Assembly (NCBI RefSeq): GCF_011516835.1
Contig: NZ_WOTB01000007.1
Span: 1 to 64,000, forward strand
DNA: 64,000 bases
Origin: Acetobacter musti
GTDB taxonomy: Bacteria > Pseudomonadota > Alphaproteobacteria > Acetobacterales > Acetobacteraceae
Direction of reading: 5' to 3'
The notes under the pieces were generated by a model. The model worked only from the letters and a program-made list of their open reading frames with translations, did no database searches and was not told the origin of the DNA. A program made the position numbers and the translations under genes. Position 1 is the first letter of the stretch. Each line of letters starts with the position of its first letter. Shown here one piece after another: positions 36,526 through 45,733 of the stretch.

Positions 36526-36792
36526 ATGCCGCCTGACGAACCAGATTATTTACGCCGCCTCGTGATTATTCTTGCGAGCTTTTTCGTCGGATTTACGCTG
36601 ATTATTCTGTCAGGCTGGGATTTGATTTATAATCCCGGTTCCGGTGACGGGTGGCTGATCTGGTCTCTGCGGCGTCTTCCGCTCGTTCTTGGTGTGGGTC
36701 TCCTGCTGACGGGATTCCTTCTGCTCCGGAAACCGGTTGAAAACGATCCCTCGGTGCCATCGGACGATGTGGAAAATATCGATGGCGCCTGA
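36526..36792 (+). CDS. Small two-helix membrane protein of unknown function
   Basis: An 88-residue protein with membrane segments at about 9-31 (LVIILASFFVGFTLIILSG) and 43-66 (LPLVLGVGLLLTGFLLL), and an acidic C-terminus. GGGAG precedes the ATG. It follows the efflux operon after 60 bases and may be cotranscribed with it, but nothing in the sequence ties it to efflux. No family recognised. Confidence 0.65.
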   Translation: MPPDEPDYLRRLVIILASFFVGFTLIILSGWDLIYNPGSGDGWLIWSLRRLPLVLGVGLLLTGFLLLRKPVENDPSVPSDDVENIDGA

Positions 36793-36808
36793 CCGCTGGT
36801 TTTAGGAA

Positions 36809-37015
36809 GGACGTTTATGTCTTTTGCAGACAGGAGACAGAGCAGGGCTCTGCCCTGCACCCGGAAGAGGTATCACGCGAAAGCGTGCTGCGCACGACGC
36901 TCCCCTTCACCCCTTTAATTAACAAACCGGGAACAAAGGGACTGCGTCCCTTTGTGGGGCTCGGGGCAAAGCCCCGAAAATCACCACGCCTGTCTTTGCA
37001 AATTATATAAACGCC
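36809..37015 (+). repeat. Family-B element, copy 3
   Basis: About 207 bp, the longest intact copy of the family. Terminal inverted repeats: ACGTTTATGTCTTTTGCAGA at the left and a right end whose reverse complement reads GGCGTTTATATAATTTGCA. Inside are AGGGCTCTGCCCT, ACGCGAAAGCGT, AAAGGGACTGCGTCCCTTT and CGGGGCAAAGCCCCG, four short palindromes in series. Non-coding; separates two convergent genes. Confidence 0.7.
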
Positions 37016-37045
37016 TTACGAAGGGAGGGTCGGCCCGCGTGATGG

Positions 37046-37690
37046 TCAGGCTGCGAATGGCAGTCTTTTCGCCAGGGCTGACAGTTTATGGCGCCGCAGT
37101 TCGGAGCGGGCTTTACTTCCGGTTTCCATATAATTGAGCTGGATGGTGTATCGCGGGCCGACGTAACGCCGGTGGCCATGCCAGCTTGTTTCGCAATTTG
37201 GAAACACCACCAGCGTGCCGCGGGTCGGGGAGATTTCCGCGGCGTAATTTTCTACGTCGTCAGGGCCTCGCAGAAGCCTCAGACAGCCTTCCTGTCTCTG
37301 AAAGGCGGCATCGGGCAGATTCAGATAAAGCAGGACGGTGACCCGTTTTGCCGTTGAATCGCGATGGATGCGTCCGTCCTTCTCGCGCGTGCGGCCGCGC
37401 ATGGTCAGCATGACCGGCGCGTCGTGCAGATCGAGTCCGAATTTATCCGCGATCAGGTCCCGCAGTTCCGGTCCTTCCATCTGGGCGATGAGGTCTTTTA
37501 CGAGTGGCGAGAGCGTAAGTGCATTTGGGGGGAAAGAACCACCGGATGTGATCTGAGGAAGGGAGCCGTGCAGTGCCGTGAGATCATCCGGACGGATGAA
37601 ATCCGGGACCACGACGTGCGGAAACGGATCTTCAGAGACAGGGGTTTTCTGTAACGCTGCATAATCGGGCCGCACCGAAGCTACGGGCAT
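37046..37690 (-). CDS. 2OG-Fe(II) oxygenase family protein
   Basis: About 214 residues of a prolyl-4-hydroxylase-like jelly roll. The iron ligands are visible as His-x-Asp in GRIHRDSTAKR and a distal His in WHGHRRYVGPRY, whose following Arg would hold 2-oxoglutarate. The frame is open to 37840, but the ATG at 37690 (MPVASVRPDY) has GGAG seven bases upstream and starts where the fold begins. Substrate unknown. Divergent from the GT87 gene (162-base gap). Confidence 0.8.
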   Translation of the reverse strand: MPVASVRPDYAALQKTPVSEDPFPHVVVPDFIRPDDLTALHGSLPQITSGGSFPPNALTLSPLVKDLIAQMEGPELRDLIADKFGLDLHDAPVMLTMRGRTREKDGRIHRDSTAKRVTVLLYLNLPDAAFQRQEGCLRLLRGPDDVENYAAEISPTRGTLVVFPNCETSWHGHRRYVGPRYTIQLNYMETGSKARSELRRHKLSALAKRLPFAA

Positions 37691-37851
37691 AATACGTCTC
37701 CGCATCGTCTTTCCGGACGCGATCATACGCTTCTGTTTCCTGCCTGTCACACGGGTAAGGGCGGGGAGACAGGCGCAGGGAAATCGCGGCCGGAAAGACG
37801 ATGTTAACGGCTTTATAGGAGTGTTTCCGGGCTCGGACATAAGGGTCAGGA

Positions 37852-39147
37852 ATGTACGCGGTCAGGCGTTTTATGAATGCGGCGGTGATTCGTGCCGTGT
37901 GGCTCACGCCTGGGCGCGCCCGTGCCTATAGCGAGATTTTTGGCCTTTTTGGCTGGGTTCTGTTTCTGCTGATGCTGTTGCAGCCGTACTGGAACACCAG
38001 ACAGGCCTCGGGGCCTCCTTTTGGGGATTTCATCAGCTTCTGGGCCGCATCGAAGCAGGTGCTGACGGGACATCTCGCTGACGTTTATAATGCATCGAAG
38101 CATCATCTTGTCGAACTGGCCGAATTTCCGGAATTATCGTTCGGGGATGTTGCGTTCTTTTATCCGCCGACTTTTCTGCTGACATGCATTCCGCTGGCTC
38201 TGCTGCCGGTTCGCTTATCTGCCTCGGTATGGCTGGCGGGCGCCGGTATCGCTTTTGTCTGCGCGATCCGGCGTATTCTGCCTCAGTCCTGGGCTTTGCT
38301 TCCCATCGTTGCGTTCCCAGGTGCTGTTGTTGATGTGACCAACGGACAGAACGGGCTGCTGACCGGAGCTTTGCTGGGCTGGGGCGCGGTTCTGCTGCCC
38401 CGGCGGCCGTTTATGGCCGGTTTGTGTCTCGGGTGTCTGGTGATCAAGCCGCAGATGCTGGTGGCCGCTCCGGTTGTGTTGCTGTGTGCCCGCCAGTGGA
38501 GGGCAGTTGCCGGTGGCATGGTATCCGGTGCCGGGCTGATCGGTGCGTCCTGGCTGGCGTTCGGAAGCGGTGCGTGGGCCGGTTTCTTTCGAATGAGCCA
38601 TTCCGCGCGTGAGACCTTTGAGAGAGGGTATGTGTCGTTCTGGAAAATGCAGAGTGTCTTTACGTCCGTCAGGCTGCTGCATGGCGGTGTAGTGGTCGCC
38701 TACATTGTGCAGATTACGGCCACTGTCCTGGTTCTGGCCATGGTCGGGTGGGCGTGTTTTCGTGTGACACAGCGGAAAGCGTCGCTTCGGTTTCAGGGCG
38801 AATGCGCTCCGGAAATCATCCTGATGATTACGGCGCTTCCGTTCTGTACGCCTTTTCTCCTTGATTATGATCTTGCATGCCTCGCTTTTCCGGTTGCCTG
38901 GCTGCTGGTTCAGGCTCGCGGATCGGACTGGCTGCCAGGCGAGAAGTTCATTCTGTTTCTGGCCTACATTTACCTGTTCGGCGCGCGTCTTATGGGGCTC
39001 ATGACGCATATATGTCCGACGCCTGTTATTGCGTCGGCGTTACTGCTGCTCGTGATGCGGCGTGTGCTTCCTGATGAATTCGCGAAGGCTGGCGCTCGCC
39101 TGGCGGCTGTGTTCCGCCGTGGCGACAGTCTGGCCGGATTGAAATAA
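37852..39147 (+). CDS. GT87-family (DUF2029) membrane glycosyltransferase
   Basis: A 431-residue polytopic membrane protein with about 9-10 helices. Family features: the aspartate-containing first loop PFGDFISFWAASKQVLTG, DVAFFYPPTFLL, and VTNGQNGLLTGALLGWG followed by CLVIKPQMLVAAP. Members use polyprenyl-phosphate sugars (mannose or arabinose) on the periplasmic face. The acceptor is unknown; location beside hopanoid genes and a large GT2 gene suggests envelope glycan work, which is inference only. Confidence 0.82.
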   Translation: MYAVRRFMNAAVIRAVWLTPGRARAYSEIFGLFGWVLFLLMLLQPYWNTRQASGPPFGDFISFWAASKQVLTGHLADVYNASKHHLVELAEFPELSFGDVAFFYPPTFLLTCIPLALLPVRLSASVWLAGAGIAFVCAIRRILPQSWALLPIVAFPGAVVDVTNGQNGLLTGALLGWGAVLLPRRPFMAGLCLGCLVIKPQMLVAAPVVLLCARQWRAVAGGMVSGAGLIGASWLAFGSGAWAGFFRMSHSARETFERGYVSFWKMQSVFTSVRLLHGGVVVAYIVQITATVLVLAMVGWACFRVTQRKASLRFQGECAPEIILMITALPFCTPFLLDYDLACLAFPVAWLLVQARGSDWLPGEKFILFLAYIYLFGARLMGLMTHICPTPVIASALLLLVMRRVLPDEFAKAGARLAAVFRRGDSLAGLK

Positions 39148-39170
39148 GCGGGACGGAGGCAGCAGTACGC

Positions 39171-40082
39171 TCAGGCCTGATGATTCTCGATCAGGCTCCG
39201 GCGGATCTGCCGTCCGCGTTCTATGCGGTCGACGATGTAATCGGAGTCGGCCCAGCGAATCGCTCTGGCCATTGCCTGGGCGTCTTCCGTGAAGCGGGCG
39301 AGCATTTCGAGGATGGCGTCGCGGTTCGACAGAAAGATGTCCCGCCACATGATCGGGTCAGAGGCTGCGATACGGGTGAAGTCACGAAAGCCGCTGGCTG
39401 CGAAGTCCAGAACTTCCGACCGGGTCTGATCCGCGAGGTCGTCCGCCGTGCCGCAGATGGTGAACGCCAGCAGATGGGGCAGGTGGCTCACGATCGCGCA
39501 GACCCGGTCGTGATGCTCCGGCGTCATGTCTTTCGTTCGGGCGCCGCAACGCTGCCAGAGCGATTCGACGGCGCTGACCGCCATATCGGAGCTGGTTTCC
39601 GGAAGGGGTGTCAGCAGACACCAGCGATTCTCGAACAGGGTTGCGAAGCCGGCATCGGGGCCGGAAAATTCGGTTCCGGCCATCGGATGCGCCGGCACAT
39701 AGGAAATATCGGGTCGCAGCGAGGGTCTGATGGCATCAATGACAGACACCTTGGTCGAACCTGTATCCGTCAGGATCGCGCCCGGACGCATGGCGGGAAT
39801 CGCGGTGGCGGCGACCTCGCCCATGACGCCTACCGGCACGCAGAGCATGACGCAGTCGGCTTCGGCGACTGCCGGAGCCACATTTTCGGTGACTTCGTCG
39901 GCGATGCCCAGGTCCCAGACTCTCTGTCTGAAGGTCGGGTTGTTGTCGACTGCGATCAGGCGGCGGGCCAGCATGCCATCGCGACGCGCCCGGTGCAGAA
40001 CCGACGAACCGATCAGGCCGGGACCGATGACGGTCAGGGTGTCGAAGAGGGGAGTATCGGAAGCGGTGGTCCGGTCATCCAT
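39171..40082 (-). CDS. tyrC: Prephenate/arogenate dehydrogenase
   Basis: A 303-residue NAD(P)-dependent enzyme of tyrosine synthesis (prephenate to 4-hydroxyphenylpyruvate or arogenate to tyrosine). The Rossmann motif is VIGPGLIGSSVLHRA, followed by DTGSTKVSVIDAI and the substrate-site His in PAHPMAGTEFSGPDAG. No ACT or chorismate mutase domain is fused, typical of the cyclohexadienyl-dehydrogenase form. The start overlaps the 3' end of the HpnL-type gene by 8 bases. Confidence 0.9.
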   Translation of the reverse strand: MDDRTTASDTPLFDTLTVIGPGLIGSSVLHRARRDGMLARRLIAVDNNPTFRQRVWDLGIADEVTENVAPAVAEADCVMLCVPVGVMGEVAATAIPAMRPGAILTDTGSTKVSVIDAIRPSLRPDISYVPAHPMAGTEFSGPDAGFATLFENRWCLLTPLPETSSDMAVSAVESLWQRCGARTKDMTPEHHDRVCAIVSHLPHLLAFTICGTADDLADQTRSEVLDFAASGFRDFTRIAASDPIMWRDIFLSNRDAILEMLARFTEDAQAMARAIRWADSDYIVDRIERGRQIRRSLIENHQA

Positions 40083-41139
40083 GCCGTGTGTCCTCCAGCG
40101 GTTCCGGGGTTCTGTCGGTTGTCATGGCGTCGGGCATGATGCGCGCGCGAAGTCTGAGAGCCCGCATTTCTCCGGCCTGCCATAGCAGCAGAACCGGAAT
40201 CCCGATGCAGAACTCACGCCCGCGCCTGAGCAATGCAAGGGCGAGTCCGGTCGAAGGGGGAAGGCCAAACGCATGAGCGAGCGCCATGTAGGCGCCTTCC
40301 AGAACGCCAAGTCCGGCGGGGACCAGGAAGGAGGCAGACAGCAGGCCGCAGGTCACGCCCTCGATCGCGATCGAATCAAGAAAGCTGAGATGGTTGCCGA
40401 GCAGCATGACGGTCAGCCAGAGCAGGGCCGCGCTGCTCACCCATCCTGCGAAGTGAATGGCGGCCGAGGCTGAGATTCGTGCCGGGTGTGACCAGGCATT
40501 TTCCATGAGATTCTGAAGAGTGCCGGCGCCGTCCAGCATGGTTGTCTGCCATTGTCCGGCGATATGTCGTCCGAGAAAACGGACCGTCCGTCTGACCGCG
40601 CTTCCGCCCCGCTGCTGTGTCCAGATGAAGCCGGCGATGCCGACGGCGAGAAGGAGCGCGCCGATAATGACGGGTTTGACCAGCGGATTGGAACCGGCGC
40701 CGATTGCCAGAATTGTGACCGCGAGCAGAATGAACACGATCTGTCCGAGGACTTCGGTCGTGATGTCGACGACATTCGCGCAGGCGGCTTCCGGCCATTC
40801 CACCGGTGCTTCGCTGCTGTTGTGAATGCCGCGGTGCTGGCAGGTTGCGCGGATGCCGAGGACGATGCCGCCAAGCTGTGAGAAAGGCAGGCAGGTTGCG
40901 GCGGAATCACGCACCAATCTGGCTTTGAAGAGGTGTATGAAACTCATTGCCGGAAAGGCGGAATGCCAGGCGGCTCCCAGCACCAGATCGACACCCAGCT
41001 GACCGAGGATCGTCAGGATGAAGCCGCCCACGCCAATGCGTGTCACGGCATCGACGACCGAGCCGACACCACTCCATGCCGTTGCCGCCGTGATCGCCGC
41101 CAGGCCCAGGAGGGTCAGTAAGATAGTGAGCTTTTTCAA
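40075..41139 (-). CDS. hpnL: HpnL-type (UPF0104) membrane protein
   Basis: A 354-residue polytopic protein of the lysylphosphatidylglycerol synthase-like transmembrane family, in the hopanoid-associated HpnL branch: RDSAATCLPFSQLGGIVLG and VVDITTEVLGQIVF are recognisable. HpnL is a putative flippase or transporter genetically linked to hopanoid synthesis. It lies divergent from hpnA, supporting the assignment, and overlaps tyrC downstream. Confidence 0.78.
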   Translation of the reverse strand: MKKLTILLTLLGLAAITAATAWSGVGSVVDAVTRIGVGGFILTILGQLGVDLVLGAAWHSAFPAMSFIHLFKARLVRDSAATCLPFSQLGGIVLGIRATCQHRGIHNSSEAPVEWPEAACANVVDITTEVLGQIVFILLAVTILAIGAGSNPLVKPVIIGALLLAVGIAGFIWTQQRGGSAVRRTVRFLGRHIAGQWQTTMLDGAGTLQNLMENAWSHPARISASAAIHFAGWVSSAALLWLTVMLLGNHLSFLDSIAIEGVTCGLLSASFLVPAGLGVLEGAYMALAHAFGLPPSTGLALALLRRGREFCIGIPVLLLWQAGEMRALRLRARIMPDAMTTDRTPEPLEDTRHG

Positions 41140-41574
41140 GGCGCCGTCATGTCCACTTCCTGTAGCCCACTCTGATCACGGACGCCCGGATATACAGAGA
41201 GTGAGGCGCCTTTCAAATATCTTGCCGCGCCTGCAACTCCGTGCGGGGCCGGTCAGGACGAACGGCATTCCGGAACTGCAACAGTGCGACCGTGTTCTGG
41301 CTGTCTCCGCCGTGGTCCGCACGGGTCAGTGTCTGGTGCTGGCCGCCCGGCAATCGTGTCGGCAATAACCGGGCATCCATAAGAGAAAACAGGGCTCCGC
41401 CATACACTAATGACCCTGCACATGCCAGACTGCACGTACCATACTGCGGATACGTGTCTCGTCCGGGGTTGTCTGGGTTGCTGTTTTCTCTCACCGGCGG
41501 CTCTGGCCTTTCCGGATATCATCGGGATAAGCAATATCCTTCAGTGTTACCGTAATGTTGAAGGAATTCAGTGC
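41140..41574. other. Divergent intergenic region hpnL-hpnA
   Basis: 435 bases between divergent hpnL and hpnA. The hpnA frame is open back to 41410, but the upstream 55 codons (Cys-rich, MTLHMPDCTY) do not resemble a Rossmann enzyme start. An AT-rich stretch with GATATCATCGG and CAATATCC (about 41515-41540) may hold the hpnA promoter. No further gene seen. Confidence 0.4.
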
Positions 41575-42567
41575 ATGACCGCACCGACGCTCGTTACAGG
41601 TGCTACGGGTTTTGTGGGGTCGGCTGTCGCGCGTACTCTCCTTGCCCGCGGCCATAATCTGCGGCTGATGGTTCGCGAGGGAAGCGACCGCCGGAATATT
41701 GCGGACATCCCGGCGGAGCTCGTCGAGGGTGATCTTTCCCGTCCGGCGACCTTTGCCAGAGCCGTCAGCGGATGCCGTTACGTCTTTCATGTCGCGGCCG
41801 ATTACAGATTATGGGTGCCTGATCCGGCGCCGATGATGGCTGCCAATGTCGAGGGCACCCGTCTGCTCATGCTCGCCGCGCAGGCTGCCGGTGTGGAAAG
41901 GATCGTGTACTGTTCATCAGTTGCGGCGCTTGGGCTGATCGGCGACGGGACGGTCTCTGATGAAGAGACGCCTGTTCATGAGCACTCGGTGATCGGGATT
42001 TACAAGAAATCGAAATATCGCGCTGAGCAGGAGGTTCTGCGTCTGACGCGCGAGCGCGGCCTGCAGGCTGTTATCGTGAACCCGTCGACGCCTGTCGGGC
42101 CGCGTGACATCAAGCCTACGCCGACCGGCCAGATGATTCTGGACTGTGCCGCCGGGCGCATGCCGGCTTATGTCGATACGGGCGTCAACATCGTGCATGT
42201 TGATGACGTTGCCGAAGGGCATGCGCTGGCCCTGGAACGGGGCCGGATCGGTGAGGTCTATATTCTTGGTGGGCAGAATTATCTGCTTGGTGACCTGTTC
42301 CGCATGGTCGCTGAAATTGCCGGGGTAAAGCCGCCGCGTATCAGTCTTCCGCAGGAAGTCATCTGGCCGGTTGCCGTTGCTTCGGAATGGTTGTCCCGCA
42401 GGTTCGGAATCGAGCCGCGTGTGACGCGGGAAATGCTAGCCATGTCGAAAAAGAAGATGTTCTTTTCTTCGGATAAGGCTGTCCGCGAACTCGGTTACCA
42501 TCCGAGGCCGGCGCGTGAGGCGGTTAAAGACGCCATTGACTGGTTTCGTGATGTCGGGATGCTCTGA
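41575..42567 (+). CDS. hpnA: Hopanoid-associated sugar epimerase HpnA
   Basis: A 330-residue extended short-chain dehydrogenase: nucleotide fold VTGATGFVGSAVARTLL at the N-terminus, CSSVAALG for the catalytic Ser, and YKKSK for the Tyr-x3-Lys pair. HpnA is the conserved first gene of hopanoid clusters and is thought to prepare the sugar-derived head group. I chose the ATG at 41575, with AAGGA about 9 bases upstream. hpnB follows after 17 bases. Confidence 0.93.
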   Translation: MTAPTLVTGATGFVGSAVARTLLARGHNLRLMVREGSDRRNIADIPAELVEGDLSRPATFARAVSGCRYVFHVAADYRLWVPDPAPMMAANVEGTRLLMLAAQAAGVERIVYCSSVAALGLIGDGTVSDEETPVHEHSVIGIYKKSKYRAEQEVLRLTRERGLQAVIVNPSTPVGPRDIKPTPTGQMILDCAAGRMPAYVDTGVNIVHVDDVAEGHALALERGRIGEVYILGGQNYLLGDLFRMVAEIAGVKPPRISLPQEVIWPVAVASEWLSRRFGIEPRVTREMLAMSKKKMFFSSDKAVRELGYHPRPAREAVKDAIDWFRDVGML

Positions 42568-42584
42568 ATAAGAGATAATGCCGG

Positions 42585-43745
42585 ATGAGACGTCAGATGA
42601 TGAGTTTTCTCGCCGCTCTTTCTGCGGCCATCTGGTTTTTTCTGATTTTCTTTCATGGCCGGTTCTGGCAGGCGGGACCAGTTCTGAGACGTAATAAGGC
42701 GGTGCATGCTTCGCCGCCGGTTGCTGTGGTTGTTCCTGCGCGGGACGAGGCCGGATCGATTGAGAGTTGCGCCGCATCCCTGCTGGCGCAGGATTATGCG
42801 GGTGCCTTTCGCGTCGTTCTTGTGGATGACGGAAGTGCGGACGGAACGGGTCATATGGCGCGGGCGTTGCCTGATCCATGTGGCCGGCTGACGGTCATTG
42901 ACGGAAAGCCTCGTCCGTCGGGCTGGAGCGGAAAGCTCTGGGCCGTGCAGCAGGGGATTGCGCGAGTCCGCGAGGAAGACCCCGGGGACGAGGGTTATTT
43001 TCTGCTGACGGATGCCGATATCGAGCATGACGTGGCTCATATTTCCACGCTTGTCGGGAAAGCGGAGCGGGACGGACTCGATATTGTCTCAGAGATGGTC
43101 GAGCTGAACTGTGTCAGCGCGGCTGAGAAGGCTCTGGTGCCGGCATTCGTGTTTTTCTTCGCTCTTCTTTATCCTTTCGCACGGGTCAATGATCCGCGCA
43201 GCCGGACTGCCGGAGCGGCTGGCGGAACGATATTGATCCGTCGCGCCGCGCTGGCCCGGATTGGCGGTATCGAGGTGCTGAAAGGCGCTCTGATCGATGA
43301 CTGCGCTCTGGCGGCGCACGTCAAGCGATCCGGAGGGCGGATCTATCTTGGCCACTCATGTCTGGCGCGTTCGGTTCGTCCCTATCCCAGGCCGTCGGAT
43401 ATCTGGAGGATGATCGCCCGCACGGCGTATGTTCAGCTCCATTATTCTCCTCTGCTGCTGCTGGGCACGGTCATGGGGATGGCACTGATATGGATCGCGC
43501 CGGTTCTTTTTGCGGTTTTCGCCAGAGGGTTGCCGCGCATGCTTGGTCTGCTCGCATGGCTGGTTTCGATGATGTCCTATGTTCCCACTCTCCGGCGGTT
43601 CCGGATGTCGCCGCTCCGGGCCGTGCTGCTGCCTGCCATAGCCGTTTTCTATACGGCTGCGACGATCAGTTCCGCCGCTGATCATCACAGGGGGCGAGGC
43701 GTGCAGTGGAAGAACAGGGCTTATACCGGGGCCGGTCATGACTGA
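42585..43745 (+). CDS. hpnB: Hopanoid-associated glycosyltransferase HpnB
   Basis: A 386-residue membrane GT2 enzyme: N-terminal membrane helix, catalytic GT-A domain with VVVPARDEAGSI, VLVDDGSADGT and the metal motif LLTDADIEHD, then two or three C-terminal helices. HpnB is a constant member of hopanoid loci, assigned to modification of the bacteriohopanepolyol side chain. Placed between hpnA and hpnC with short gaps. Confidence 0.92.
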   Translation: MRRQMMSFLAALSAAIWFFLIFFHGRFWQAGPVLRRNKAVHASPPVAVVVPARDEAGSIESCAASLLAQDYAGAFRVVLVDDGSADGTGHMARALPDPCGRLTVIDGKPRPSGWSGKLWAVQQGIARVREEDPGDEGYFLLTDADIEHDVAHISTLVGKAERDGLDIVSEMVELNCVSAAEKALVPAFVFFFALLYPFARVNDPRSRTAGAAGGTILIRRAALARIGGIEVLKGALIDDCALAAHVKRSGGRIYLGHSCLARSVRPYPRPSDIWRMIARTAYVQLHYSPLLLLGTVMGMALIWIAPVLFAVFARGLPRMLGLLAWLVSMMSYVPTLRRFRMSPLRAVLLPAIAVFYTAATISSAADHHRGRGVQWKNRAYTGAGHD

Positions 43746-43754
43746 CGGGATGCC

Positions 43755-44768
43755 ATGCTGTCGCAATGCCGATCTGTGCCGGTCGTGCCGCAACGGTGTA
43801 GGCATCTTTCTCCGGAGCGTGTAAAGCAGCGCGCCATGTTGTCGTATTCTCCTTCCGACGGGCCGAACGGGCCTGTTTCCGGCGCAGCCGCCACGCGGGC
43901 TGGCGGTGCTGCCGGGACTGACCCGTGGCGGGCGCCGGATGTGTCTTCCGGGAAGAGGGAGGCGGATGAGAATTTTCCGGTCGGGTCGCTGCTGTTCAGG
44001 CGGGGTCTGAGGGCGCATATTCACGCCTATTACGATTTCGCCCGGTTCAGCGATGATGTTGCTGACAGCGAGATTCTGACGCCGGATGAAAAAATAGCGC
44101 GGCTCGACGCCATGGAGGCGATCCTTCTGGGGCAGGCCGATGCGCCGGACCGGCAGGACGCTCTCTCTGCCTCGCGGCTGAGGATCAGCCTGCTGCGCAC
44201 CGGGCTTCCTTTTTCTGTCGCGACGGATCTTCTGGTGGCGTTTCGTGAGGATGCCGTCAGATCGCGCTATGAGACGCAGGCTGATCTCGATCGCTACTGC
44301 CGTTACTCAGCCAACCCGGTGGGCCGCTTTCTTCTGAGTCTGCACGGAGAGAGCGAGGCGACGTTTCCGGCGTCGGATGCGCTCTGCACATCTTTGCAGA
44401 TTTTAAATCATTTGCAGGATTGCAGGGGCGATCTGCAGCGTCTGGACAGATGTTACGTGCCGCTTGATCTGCTTGCCCGTCAGGGGCTTGGAGCGGATGC
44501 GCTGCTGGGTTCGCGTACGACGCCAGGGCTGCGGACGGTGTTTGATATCATGCTCGATGAAGTGGACCGGCTGAATGCCCATTCGAAGGCGCTTGTGCGG
44601 AGAGTTCAGGTGCCACGGATGCGGATGTATTGCGGGGCTGTGATCCGGCTTGCTCATCTGCTGGCGGCGCGTCTGCGGACCGGTGATCCGCTTGCGGAGC
44701 GCGTCGCGCTGTCGAAAGCGGATTTCGGCCTTGCGGCTGTGTCTGCTTTCCGGGCGTGGAAAACGTGA
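43755..44768 (+). CDS. hpnC: Hydroxysqualene synthase HpnC
   Basis: Converts presqualene diphosphate to hydroxysqualene, the second of three steps from farnesyl diphosphate to squalene in bacteria. A squalene/phytoene-synthase helical fold with the Asp-rich motifs DFARFSDDVAD and NHLQDCRGDLQRLD. The 80 N-terminal residues are Gly/Ala/Pro-rich and not conserved; an internal ATG at 43836 could be the real start. hpnD follows after 54 bases. Confidence 0.92.
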   Translation: MLSQCRSVPVVPQRCRHLSPERVKQRAMLSYSPSDGPNGPVSGAAATRAGGAAGTDPWRAPDVSSGKREADENFPVGSLLFRRGLRAHIHAYYDFARFSDDVADSEILTPDEKIARLDAMEAILLGQADAPDRQDALSASRLRISLLRTGLPFSVATDLLVAFREDAVRSRYETQADLDRYCRYSANPVGRFLLSLHGESEATFPASDALCTSLQILNHLQDCRGDLQRLDRCYVPLDLLARQGLGADALLGSRTTPGLRTVFDIMLDEVDRLNAHSKALVRRVQVPRMRMYCGAVIRLAHLLAARLRTGDPLAERVALSKADFGLAAVSAFRAWKT

Positions 44769-44822
44769 GGCAATGACCTTTGTGAGGCCGGGTCCGGTAC
44801 GGTCCGCGCGGGAGAGAATTTC

Positions 44823-45728
44823 ATGACTGACACGAACAGCACGCATGATGAGCCGACGCCGCTTGGCTGCGATCCGGCTGATCTTGCCCGCGTCGAGGCG
44901 ATTGTGCGCCAGTCCGGAACGTCGTTCGCTGCGGGTATGCGTATTTTGCCGCCGTATCGTCGTTACGGGATGTACGCCATTTATGCGTTCTGCCGGATCG
45001 TCGATGATATTGCTGACGGCGACACTCCCTCTGCTCTGAACGGTACGGAGCAGATGGAGGAGCGGATCGCCCGGCTGCAGGCGTGGCATGAGCGGATTGC
45101 CCGTCTGTATAACGATGAGACGTGCGATGCCCTGGACCGGGTTCTTCACGCGGCGATTCGTTTTTTCGCGCTGAAGCAGGCCGATTTCGACGCGGTTATT
45201 GACGGGATGACGATGGATGCCGGCAGCCCGATGGTGGCGCCGGATGAGGAGACGCTCGATCTCTACTGTGACCGGGTGGCTTCGGCGGTGGGGCGCCTGT
45301 CCGTGCATGTTTTCGGAGACAGCTCCGGCCATGCTGAGCGTGTGGCGTATCATCTCGGACGGGCGTTGCAACTGACCAATATTCTGCGCGACGTTGCGGT
45401 CGACGCCCGGCTTGGCCGGCTTTATCTGCCTCGGGATCTTCTCGCGCGGTTTGACGTGCCGGCGGATCCGCAGCGTGTGCTGACGGCGCCGGGTCTTGCC
45501 GGGGTGATGCGCATTATAGCCGCGAGAGCGCATGATCACTTTCGGAATGCGTTCGCTGCGATGAAAAAATGTGACCGGAAGGCGATGGTGCCGGCCCGCA
45601 TGATGGGTGGGAGTTATCTCGCCATTCTGAATGCTCTGGAGCGACGCGGCTGGGATCATGTTCTGACGCCATCTCCGGTCTCGAAGCTTCGCAAGGCAGT
45701 CGGGGTTCTTCAGGCGTTTGCGGCCTGA
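44823..45728 (+). CDS. hpnD: Presqualene diphosphate synthase HpnD
   Basis: A 301-residue enzyme condensing two farnesyl diphosphates to presqualene diphosphate. Both Asp-rich motifs are intact (YAFCRIVDDIADGD and LTNILRDVAVDARLGRLYLP). Paralogue of HpnC, directly upstream. hpnE starts 5 bases after the stop. Confidence 0.94.
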   Translation: MTDTNSTHDEPTPLGCDPADLARVEAIVRQSGTSFAAGMRILPPYRRYGMYAIYAFCRIVDDIADGDTPSALNGTEQMEERIARLQAWHERIARLYNDETCDALDRVLHAAIRFFALKQADFDAVIDGMTMDAGSPMVAPDEETLDLYCDRVASAVGRLSVHVFGDSSGHAERVAYHLGRALQLTNILRDVAVDARLGRLYLPRDLLARFDVPADPQRVLTAPGLAGVMRIIAARAHDHFRNAFAAMKKCDRKAMVPARMMGGSYLAILNALERRGWDHVLTPSPVSKLRKAVGVLQAFAA

Positions 45729-45733
45729 TCGCC